A DNA stretch of 11,273 nt from JBLIOB01 sp047639575 (lineage in GTDB: Bacteria; Bacteroidota; Bacteroidia; Flavobacteriales_D; Parvicellaceae). Shown here one piece after another: positions 5,730 to 11,273 of the stretch. The position numbers and the translations under genes are program-made. The first letter of the stretch is position 1, and each line of letters begins with the position of its first letter. Below the pieces are notes generated by a model. That model did no database searches. It was given only the letters and a program-made list of their open reading frames with translations, and was not told where the DNA came from. The DNA lies in assembly GCA_047639575.1 (NCBI GenBank), contig JBLIOB010000125.1, positions 1 to 11,273 of the forward strand. Direction: 5' to 3'.

Positions 5730-5737
5730 CAAAGATA
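5730..5737 (-). promoter_or_regulatory. Bacteroidota -7 box facing the cassette-like genes
   Basis: On the reverse strand TATCTTTG matches the Bacteroidota housekeeping -7 element TAnnTTTG exactly. It lies just past the S41 gene's terminator and about 90 bases before the 47-aa start, so it could transcribe the whole cassette-like series. No well-spaced -33 TTG is seen; the nearest TTTTG is only 13 bases away, inside the terminator stem. Confidence 0.4.
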
Positions 5738-5740
5738 AAA

Positions 5741-5767
5741 AAAAAGCAGGCAAAATGCCCGCTTTTT
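5741..5767 (-). terminator. Intrinsic terminator of the S41 peptidase gene
   Basis: AAAAAGCAGGC (5741-5751) and GCCCGCTTTTT (5757-5767) form a stem with one A/C mismatch and a 5-base loop. On the reverse strand it is followed by a run of nine T. It begins 21 bases beyond the S41 stop codon, so that gene ends normally and marks the right edge of the cassette-like region. Confidence 0.8.
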
Positions 5768-5788
5768 AAATTCTATAAATTTGCTTTT

Positions 5789-7186
5789 CTAATGCTCCGC
5801 AATCATTAACTGGTATAAAGGCGAATTTGCTTTGCTTTCAGAAATCTCTTCAAACTGAATATTGTTTCTTGGTTGTGGCATTGGACTTGGAAATATTTCA
5901 TTTAAAGCGGCTGCTAATAAAGGTTCATTCACATCGCCCAAGACTCCTAAATTGCTATAATTTTCTTCCACAACAACATCGGGTGCCAATCCGTCAACAT
6001 AATCGGTAAATCCTGCTGCATTCACTGTTTTAAATACCAAAGGGAGCATTGCGTAGGTATGTCCGGTATTGGCTTCATTTCTAGAAAAATAGGGTGCCGG
6101 TGCATCATACAGTAAAAAGGAAGCTTGAAATTTTCCTGTAGTAACATCACCTACTTGTATTACATTGATATAAGGGTTTAATCCATTTATCACCAACTCA
6201 CTCGCAGAAGCAGAACGCTGCGAAGTAAGAACATATACTCGTGTTAAATTAAGGCTGTTAATTTGATCACCATTGTCAATGGTCGTATTAAATAGTTTGT
6301 CTTCTGCATATACTGCTTGTCGGTCTTCATTCCATCGTTCACTTATAAACAACTCATTGTTAAACTGACCCGTTATCATTGTCGCTAAATCGATAGCTGT
6401 GTCTACAGATCCACCACCATTATAACGCAGGTCTAAAATTAAATCGCTTACATTATCAGCTTGAAACTGTGAAAAAGCAGCATTTAATTGTGGATCAAAA
6501 TTTCGGGTAAATGCATTGTACATTAAATAGCCCACTTTTTGTCCTTGTACGGTCAATGTTTGTGAAATATGCACTGGGTTTTCAGTAATCTGAGATTTTG
6601 TAAGGTCAATACTTTCTCCTGTTGGCGTAATCGTAATGTCATCGAAATCAGCTAAACCAATAGAATAAGTGTCTGGGCTTAATAAGTCACTAAAATTGTT
6701 TTCATTAATTTGTTGTCCGTCGATTGCATTAAAAATCATCCCTCTTGCAACTCCTTTGTTGCTTGCATCTGAATTTGGCAGTACATAACGCACATAGCCA
6801 AACACATTTCCACTTCCGTCAGGGTAGAACACTAAACCGAACTCCATACCGTTATTTAAGGTGACTCCATTTAAAGCATTTTCAAGTGCTACATAGTCAT
6901 CAACTAATATGCTAAAACGATCTTGTGGAGATTTTAAATAATCAAACAACTCTTCTGGACTATTTTTAGAAACTAGAAAAGCATTTAAGTCGTTTTGATT
7001 TGCAAAAGCATCGTTGGATAATTCATCGGTGTCTGCTTTATATAAATAGAAAAAATTAAGACCTCTGTAGATAAAATTCTGGATATCTAATACAGAGGCA
7101 GTTTGTATTTCATCGTCGTTATCTTTGAAACAAGAAGTAAATAAGATAGCAACTAATAAAATAAATAAGACTGATTTCTTTTTCAT
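5789..7186 (-). CDS. S41-family (C-terminal processing type) serine peptidase, lipoprotein
   Basis: This 465-residue lipoprotein has the signal MKKKSVLFILLVAILFTSC with Cys19 as the lipidated residue. A helical N-terminal part (30-110) comes first, then a PDZ-like domain (about 115-195, with VFGYVRYVLPNSDASNKGV and GMIFNAIDGQQI), then the S41 core. In the core, DLRYNGGG (252-259) and RSASASE (324-330) are conserved. By comparison with E. coli Prc, Ser327 is the nucleophile and Lys352, 25 residues on, its partner; both are present, so it should be active. Such enzymes cut periplasmic or surface proteins after PDZ recognition of a C-terminus. A longer frame opens 26 codons upstream (7264), but the start at 7186 is preferred because it gives a proper lipoprotein signal. 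The gene is divergent from the sigma operon, with 245 bases between. Confidence 0.9.
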   Translation of the reverse strand: MKKKSVLFILLVAILFTSCFKDNDDEIQTASVLDIQNFIYRGLNFFYLYKADTDELSNDAFANQNDLNAFLVSKNSPEELFDYLKSPQDRFSILVDDYVALENALNGVTLNNGMEFGLVFYPDGSGNVFGYVRYVLPNSDASNKGVARGMIFNAIDGQQINENNFSDLLSPDTYSIGLADFDDITITPTGESIDLTKSQITENPVHISQTLTVQGQKVGYLMYNAFTRNFDPQLNAAFSQFQADNVSDLILDLRYNGGGSVDTAIDLATMITGQFNNELFISERWNEDRQAVYAEDKLFNTTIDNGDQINSLNLTRVYVLTSQRSASASELVINGLNPYINVIQVGDVTTGKFQASFLLYDAPAPYFSRNEANTGHTYAMLPLVFKTVNAAGFTDYVDGLAPDVVVEENYSNLGVLGDVNEPLLAAALNEIFPSPMPQPRNNIQFEEISESKANSPLYQLMIAEH

Positions 7187-7370
7187 AAGAAAGGGTATAT
7201 TTCGTTTAGTTTTGTAAACTCCTAAATTAGGGACATTATTGCTGAAACCAAAAAAGAATTCCACTTTTATGAAAATGAAAAGAGCACCCTAAAACGTTGA
7301 TCATTTAAGGAAATGACTAATAATGAACAGCATGTGACCATTAAAAAATATTTATATTGACATATGAAAC

Positions 7371-7395
7371 GTAACAAAAATATAACTAGCTCGTC
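7371..7395 (+). promoter_or_regulatory. ECF-type promoter of the sigma operon
   Basis: GTAAC (7371-7375) and CGTC (7392-7395) are separated by exactly 16 bases, the spacing of extracytoplasmic-function sigma promoters (about AAC-N16-CGT). They lie 37 bases before the sigma gene's ATG, so the sigma factor plausibly activates its own operon. A purine-rich AGGAG at 7400-7404 follows but is 27 bases from the ATG, too far to act as a usual Shine-Dalgarno. Confidence 0.6.
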
Positions 7396-7431
7396 ATAAA
7401 GGAGAAGAACATAAATATTGCAACGCTAACC

Positions 7432-7938
7432 ATGGAGCAGAAAGAATTTTTAGAGATCATATTACCTGTAAAGGATAAGCTATTTAGGCTTGCCAGAAGG
7501 ATATTGATATCAACTGATGAAGCGGAAGATGCAGTACAAGAAGTGTTTTTGAAATTATGGAAGGGAAAGGACAACATGGAGAAATATAAAAATCCTGAAG
7601 CCTTTGCGATGACAATGACAAAAAATTATTGCTTAGATCGATTAAAGTCAAAACAAGCATCCAATTTAAAAATTGTACATAATAATTTTCATCACACAGA
7701 TAATATAGAGAGAACTATAGAAGGAAATGAAGGAGTAGAAATGGTTTTAAAACTAATGGAAACCCTTCCTGAAAAACAAAGAATGATTATGCAGTTGAGA
7801 GATGTCGAACAATTTGAATATACTGAAATATCAGAAATGCTTGAAATAAATGAAACCGCAATAAGAGTTGGTTTATCAAGAGCAAGAAAAACAATAAGAG
7901 AACAATTAATTAAACAATACAATTATGGAATTAGCTAA
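7432..7938 (+). CDS. ECF (group 4) RNA polymerase sigma factor
   Basis: This is a 168-residue sigma factor with only regions 2 and 4. Region 2 spans about residues 10-75 and includes DEAEDAVQEVFLKLWKG (29-45), the core-binding 2.2 helix, and KNPEAFAMTMTKNYCLDRLK (53-72), the -10 recognition part. Region 4 spans about 110-160, with LPEKQRMIMQLRDVEQFEYTE and the helix-turn-helix ISEMLEINETAIRVGLSRAR (133-152), which reads the -35 box. The length and layout are standard for ECF factors. Its last 14 bases overlap the start of the anti-sigma-like gene, and an ECF-type promoter precedes it, so autoregulation with post-translational restraint is the expected circuit. The inducing signal is unknown. 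Confidence 0.95.
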   Translation: MEQKEFLEIILPVKDKLFRLARRILISTDEAEDAVQEVFLKLWKGKDNMEKYKNPEAFAMTMTKNYCLDRLKSKQASNLKIVHNNFHHTDNIERTIEGNEGVEMVLKLMETLPEKQRMIMQLRDVEQFEYTEISEMLEINETAIRVGLSRARKTIREQLIKQYNYGIS

Positions 7939-8401
7939 CATAGAATCTTTGTTAGAAGATTATTTTGAAGGAAACACCACCTTAGAGCAAGAAACGATTC
8001 TACGTACCTATTTTGCAAACGAAGAAGTTGCTGATCATTTAGCACCGTATAAAAATTTATTTGCAGGGCTTTCCGTAGCAAAACAAGAAGTGTCTCAACG
8101 AGCGTTGAAACTACCTGAAACCACAGGAAACACAAGAGGAATGTGGTACAGTATAGCGGCATCAGCAGCAATAGTAATTGTTGTGGCTGGATTTATGTTC
8201 TCTAGTCCAGGAATTTCGCAAGGTGAAAAAGATGCCTTAATGGCGTTAAATAAAACAAAAGAAACAATGCTACTATTTTCTGATAATTTAAATAAAGGAA
8301 CAGAACCTATGTTTTTACTTTCTGAAAACTTTACAAAAGGAACCGATGCACTCCTTGCAATCAATGAAATAACACTAACCGCAGAAAAATTATTAAAATA
8401 A
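7925..8401 (+). CDS. Putative membrane-bound anti-sigma factor
   Basis: This 158-residue single-pass protein overlaps the sigma gene by 14 bases. The N-terminal cytosolic part (1-72) begins ELANIESLLEDYFEGNTTLEQE, a segment typical of small Bacteroidota anti-sigma-like proteins encoded beside ECF factors; it lacks the HxxxCxxC zinc motif. One transmembrane helix spans about 75-93. The periplasmic tail carries a duplicated unit: LLFSDNLNKGTEPM (116-129) and FLLSENFTKGTDAL (130-143), which share LLxS-N--KGT. The position, topology and overlap support control of the adjacent sigma factor by sequestration at the membrane. The assignment rests on context plus the N-terminal pattern, since anti-sigma sequences are poorly conserved. 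Confidence 0.7.
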   Translation: MELANIESLLEDYFEGNTTLEQETILRTYFANEEVADHLAPYKNLFAGLSVAKQEVSQRALKLPETTGNTRGMWYSIAASAAIVIVVAGFMFSSPGISQGEKDALMALNKTKETMLLFSDNLNKGTEPMFLLSENFTKGTDALLAINEITLTAEKLLK

Positions 8402-8434
8402 TAAACATTAATCAAAAATTTAAAATTTAAAGAA

Positions 8435-8974
8435 ATGAAAAAAGTAATTCTATTAATCGCCTTATTAGTCACTCCATTTTTAATGAGTGCGCAAGATGCC
8501 TTCGATGTATTCGAAGATGAAAATGACGTAACCTCAGTGGTCGTTACTAAAAACATGTTTAAATTGTTAGGTAAGATGGATTTAAACTCCACCGATCCTG
8601 AAGCAAAAGAATACCTTGAACTAGTAAATAACTTAGATAATATCAAAATATTTACTACCGAAAACCCAAGTGTAGCGACACGTATGGATGCTTCAGTTAA
8701 AAGTTATGTAGCTAGCTCTAAAGGTCTTTCAGAACTAATGAGAGTGAAAGATGATGGTAAGAACATTAAATTCTATTCAAAAGAAGGAAGTGATGAAAAC
8801 CATGTAAAAGAATTATTGATGCACCTTACAGGAAACATTGATGGTAAAGAACGAACGGTTATCATGAGTATTACGGGTAACATTGATCTTAAAAAAATCT
8901 CTAAACTTACCAAAGACCTTAATATGCCAGGTAGTGATGAGTTGAAAAACCTTGAAAACAATAAAAAATCATAA
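8435..8974 (+). CDS. DUF4252 protein, exported
   Basis: This 179-residue protein has a Sec signal ending in FLMSAQ (cleavage expected after Ala19), giving a soluble or surface periplasmic product. The mature part alternates helices and strands in the DUF4252 manner: a short N-terminal acidic stretch, VTKNMFKLLGKM, then NNLDNIKIFTTENPSVATRM, ending in ISKLTKDLNMPGSDELKNLE. DUF4252 genes are repeatedly found downstream of ECF sigma and anti-sigma genes in Flavobacteriia, and their biochemical role is unknown. A 33-base gap separates this gene from the anti-sigma gene, and the following paralogue begins 2 bases after its stop, so all four genes read as one operon. Confidence 0.85.
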   Translation: MKKVILLIALLVTPFLMSAQDAFDVFEDENDVTSVVVTKNMFKLLGKMDLNSTDPEAKEYLELVNNLDNIKIFTTENPSVATRMDASVKSYVASSKGLSELMRVKDDGKNIKFYSKEGSDENHVKELLMHLTGNIDGKERTVIMSITGNIDLKKISKLTKDLNMPGSDELKNLENNKKS

Positions 8975-8976
8975 TT

Positions 8977-9519
8977 ATGATACTTACAAGATATATCATA
9001 GGACTTGGCCTAGCAGCACTCACCTTGTTTAGCTGTAGCAACGAGAAATCTTTACAAAAGTATTTAGTTGAAAAACAAGAAGATGATACTTTTCTAAAAA
9101 TAGATATAGCGACCAGTTTATTGCAAGCTAAGGGAAATAGCCTATCTCAAGAAGAGAAAGATATTTTAGAAACAGTTAAGAAAATAAATGTAGTCGCTTT
9201 TCCTATAAAAGAAGGGAATGATGCAAATTATGATGCCAATAAAAAAGAAATTAATGACATCATGAAGCAAGATAAATACAAAACCTTAATGAAATACGGT
9301 TCCAATAATAAAGGAGCTACATTAAAGTATTTAGGCGAAGAAGATGCGATAGATGAAATTATTGTCTTAGCGAGTGATGCTGAAAAAGGTTTTGCAGTAA
9401 TTAGATTGTTAGGTGACAATATGAGACCCGATCAAATGTTGAAATTAATGAACTCAATAGATAATGGAGATATTGATGTCACTAAATTAAGCACCATAGG
9501 AGAATTGTTTAAAATGTAA
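8977..9519 (+). CDS. DUF4252 protein, lipoprotein paralogue
   Basis: This 180-residue paralogue of the preceding gene has a lipoprotein signal with Cys20 in LTLFSC, followed by Ser-Asn. The domain shows the same order of elements (ILETVKKINVVAFPIKEGND, DKYKTLMKYGSNNKGATLKY, EIIVLASDAEKGFAVIRLLG, then a C-terminal helix MRPDQMLKLMNSID). The segments KINVVAF and GFAVIRLLG correspond to NIKIFTT and TVIMSITG of its neighbour, so the pair probably arose by duplication. One product is free and the other lipid-anchored, which would allow a soluble/anchored pair at the envelope. It is the last gene of the operon, and a strong terminator follows at 9536. Confidence 0.85.
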   Translation: MILTRYIIGLGLAALTLFSCSNEKSLQKYLVEKQEDDTFLKIDIATSLLQAKGNSLSQEEKDILETVKKINVVAFPIKEGNDANYDANKKEINDIMKQDKYKTLMKYGSNNKGATLKYLGEEDAIDEIIVLASDAEKGFAVIRLLGDNMRPDQMLKLMNSIDNGDIDVTKLSTIGELFKM

Positions 9520-9535
9520 ACAATAATTTTAATAT

Positions 9536-9574
9536 AAAAAAAGGCTTTCATCTCATCAATGAAAGCCTTTTTTT
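9536..9574. terminator. Strong bidirectional intrinsic terminator
   Basis: A perfect 16-bp inverted repeat (9536-9551 with 9559-9574) surrounds the loop CTCATCA. The inner stem is GGCTTTCAT/ATGAAAGCC with seven A before it and seven T after it, so both strands get a U-tract. It separates the forward sigma operon from the reverse-strand purB. Confidence 0.9.
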
Positions 9575-9592
9575 ATATTTATTATTTAATCT

Positions 9593-9670
9593 GTCATTCA
9601 GAACGAGTGTAACGAAGTGAAGAATCTCAATAATAAAAAGATTCCTCGTTACTTGCGCTGTCGGAATGAC
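9593..9670. repeat. REP-like imperfect palindrome
   Basis: GTCATTC (9593-9599) faces GAATGAC (9664-9670), and further complementary blocks GTAACGA/TCGTTAC and AGATTC/GAATCT lie inside. The motif of GTCATTC plus GAATCTC with CGAAG in between is common between convergent genes in Flavobacteriia and Bacteroidia. It is a dispersed REP-type element whose function is not known. Confidence 0.6.
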
Positions 9671-9683
9671 AAAGAAATCAAAT

Positions 9684-11027
9684 TTAAATCCCCGTATAAT
9701 TACTCGGAGTAATCACCCGCATTTCAGCTTTTACTTCTTCTGAAACTTCTAAGGTTTCAATAAAATTAGCAATCGATTTAGCATTGATAGTTTCGTTGGT
9801 TCTAGTTAAGCCTTTTAAAGCTTCATACGCATTAGGATAGCCTTCACGACGTAATAAAGTTTGAATCGCTTCGGCAACTACCGCCCAATTATTTTCTAAA
9901 TCTTCAGCAAATTTCGACCTATTTAATAAGAGCTTATTCAACCCTTTTAACGTAGATTGAAATCCAATAATAGTATGACCCATTGGTACTCCAATATTAC
10001 GTAATACCGTACTGTCTGTTAGATCTCGTTGTAATCTACTAATAGGAAGTTTAGCAGATAAATGTTCGAACATAGCATTTGCTAATCCTAAATTACCTTC
10101 GCTGTTTTCAAAATCTATCGGATTTACTTTATGTGGCATTGCACTCGATCCAATTTCACCTTCTTTAATTTTTTGTTTGAAATAATCCATCGAAACATAA
10201 GTCCAAATATCTCTGTCCAAATCAATTAAAATAGTGTTGATTCTTTTTAAACAATCGAACAATGCAGCCATATGGTCGTAATGCTCAATTTGTGTGGTTG
10301 GGAACGAATGGTATAATCCTAATTTTTCTTGAACAAATGTAGCTCCAAACGCTCTCCAATCTAGATTCGGATAAGCAACTTTATGTGCATTAAAGTTTCC
10401 TGTAGCACCGCCAAATTTTGCAGCACTTTTAATATTATTAAGCAAGTCAAATTGCTCTTCAATACGTACCACAAAAACATTGATTTCTTTTCCTAATCGT
10501 GTAGGAGAAGCAGGCTGACCATGTGTTCTAGCTAACATTGAAATATCTGCCCAATCGTTTACAAGTACCTTTAGTTTGTCTTTTAATTCGAATAATTGAG
10601 GTACATATACCTCATTCATAGCATCTTTTAAAGATAAAGGAACGGCTGTATTATTTATGTCTTGAGAAGTCAATCCGAAATGAATAAACTCTTTAAATTT
10701 CTGAAGGCCTAAGGTTTCAAATTTACCTTTAATAAAGTATTCTACGGCTTTAACATCGTGATTCGTAGTCTTCTCAATTTCTTTTATCTCAAGTGCATCT
10801 TCAGTAGAAAAATTCGTATAAATTTTTTGAAGTTCAGGAAATAAAGAAGTGTCAAAATCTTTTAATTGTGGTAGCCCAAGTTCAACCATTGAAATAAAAT
10901 ATTCAATTTCGACAAGAACACGATATTTTATTAAAGCTTCTTCGGAAAAGAAAGCTTGTAATGATTTAGTTTTTGAAGCATAACGCCCATCAATAGGAGA
11001 AATAGCTTGTAAAGAATGCGTAGACAT
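9684..11027 (-). CDS. purB: Adenylosuccinate lyase
   Basis: This is a 447-residue cytosolic enzyme of the fumarase/aspartase superfamily. It releases fumarate from SAICAR and from adenylosuccinate, serving two steps of purine synthesis. The three conserved regions are present: KTTNHDVKAVEYF (86-98) with FGLTSQDINNTA (117-128); RTHGQPASPTRLGKE (167-181), whose His169 corresponds to the catalytic acid of the E. coli enzyme; and the flexible signature loop GSSAMPHKVNP (293-303), with Ser294/295 as the catalytic base. IDFENSEGN follows the loop. The length and start, MSTHSLQAISPIDGRY, match the E. coli-type (about 456 aa) subfamily. The gene starts 20 bases after a -7-type box and is preceded by a HEAT-like gene on the same strand. 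Confidence 0.97.
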   Translation of the reverse strand: MSTHSLQAISPIDGRYASKTKSLQAFFSEEALIKYRVLVEIEYFISMVELGLPQLKDFDTSLFPELQKIYTNFSTEDALEIKEIEKTTNHDVKAVEYFIKGKFETLGLQKFKEFIHFGLTSQDINNTAVPLSLKDAMNEVYVPQLFELKDKLKVLVNDWADISMLARTHGQPASPTRLGKEINVFVVRIEEQFDLLNNIKSAAKFGGATGNFNAHKVAYPNLDWRAFGATFVQEKLGLYHSFPTTQIEHYDHMAALFDCLKRINTILIDLDRDIWTYVSMDYFKQKIKEGEIGSSAMPHKVNPIDFENSEGNLGLANAMFEHLSAKLPISRLQRDLTDSTVLRNIGVPMGHTIIGFQSTLKGLNKLLLNRSKFAEDLENNWAVVAEAIQTLLRREGYPNAYEALKGLTRTNETINAKSIANFIETLEVSEEVKAEMRVITPSNYTGI

Positions 11028-11047
11028 AGGCTTAAAATTTGAAGGGG

Positions 11048-11055
11048 CAAAGATA
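11048..11055 (-). promoter_or_regulatory. -7 promoter box of purB
   Basis: On the reverse strand TATCTTTG matches the Bacteroidota -7 consensus TAnnTTTG, 20 bases before the purB ATG, which implies a very short leader. No convincing -33 TTG is found at the usual distance. Confidence 0.5.
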
Positions 11056-11089
11056 CAAATTTGTATTCACTAAGCTTTAGTAGAACTTA

Positions 11090-11273
11090 TTATTTAGCCT
11101 TAAATTTTTCTATTTGCTGCAGCACATATTTCCCTCTTGCTTTATAGGCTGCACTTCCCTGATGAATGTTTTTATTAATAATGGTTTTTAATTCTGGATG
11201 AATCCAATCATATTGAGTTCCTAAAAAATATAAAGCTAACATTGAATATACCTGACAGGCTACTTTTTGTTGT
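11090..11273 (-). CDS. HEAT-like repeat protein, C-terminal end (partial)
   Basis: The last 60 residues of a reverse-strand gene run off the window edge. The segment includes VACQVYSMLALYFLGTQYDW, then IHPELKTIINKNI and AAYKARGKYVLQQIEKFKAK. This matches a family of about 190-aa alpha-helical (HEAT-like) proteins encoded next to purB in Flavobacteriia. Databases often name them adenylosuccinate lyase by proximity, although they lack the lyase signature. The function is unknown; the helix pairs suggest a protein-binding scaffold. It lies 62 bases upstream of purB on the same strand, so the two may share a transcript in addition to purB's own promoter. Confidence 0.65.
   Translation of the reverse strand, partial: QQKVACQVYSMLALYFLGTQYDWIHPELKTIINKNIHQGSAAYKARGKYVLQQIEKFKAK

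Noticed and set aside
3825..5740. Integrase, transposase or toxin-antitoxin gene within the cassette-like region
   Set aside because: I read both strands for one and found only the three small genes listed. No tyrosine recombinase motifs or toxin-antitoxin pair are recognisable.
7187..7264. Upstream extension of the S41 peptidase (26 extra codons)
   Set aside because: It would bury the lipoprotein signal behind a polar, aromatic leader. The Met at 7186 gives a normal signal and lipobox.
8095..8646. Reverse 183-codon frame opposite the anti-sigma and first DUF4252 genes
   Set aside because: It spans two well-supported forward genes and their spacer. Its Ser/Ile/Phe/Asn-rich composition is what antisense of AT-rich coding DNA gives.
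1..11273. tRNA or rRNA genes
   Set aside because: No cloverleaf with a GTTCRA arm and no conserved rRNA segments were seen on either strand.

Overview
The window looks like DNA from the Bacteroidota, most likely the class Flavobacteriia. The evidence is a run of lipoproteins with short lipoboxes, Bacteroidota-type -7 boxes (TAnnTTTG), a PurB next to a small HEAT-like protein, and an ECF sigma / anti-sigma / paired DUF4252 operon. No rRNA, tRNA, CRISPR, integrase or transposase gene is visible.

The window has three parts. Left part (1-3824; sampled 60-base lines 40-53 % G+C): the 3' end of an RND efflux permease overlapping a PaaI-like thioesterase; a reverse-strand di-haem cytochrome c peroxidase; a reverse-strand LysE/RhtB exporter; a short non-coding block with inverted and direct repeats that looks like a MITE; a membrane-anchored SRPBCC protein; and the first 37 codons of a secreted protein that stops abruptly. 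Middle part (about 3825-5740): three small reverse-strand genes (a 268-aa lipoprotein, a 54-aa two-helix membrane protein and a 47-aa coiled-coil peptide). They are separated and bounded by four imperfect palindromes that share a CAAC...GTTG-type outer box pair, with an inner stem in the two best cases. One gene per palindrome, all in one orientation and of differing base composition, is the layout of integron gene cassettes, although no integrase is present. This is the most unusual structure here. Right part (5741-11273; sampled lines 25-28 % G+C in the sigma operon): a reverse-strand S41 peptidase lipoprotein with its own terminator; the forward sigma operon with an ECF-type promoter; a strong bidirectional terminator; a REP-like palindrome; then purB and the end of a HEAT-like gene on the reverse strand.

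Functionally, the right part reads as ordinary chromosome. The sigma factor probably drives its own operon, which encodes a membrane anti-sigma protein and two exported DUF4252 proteins (one periplasmic, one lipoprotein). The left part holds export and redox functions without an obvious shared pathway. The change in base composition across the middle part means the two flanks may have different origins, by transfer at the cassette-like region or by assembly joining. That should be settled before the neighbourhood is interpreted.
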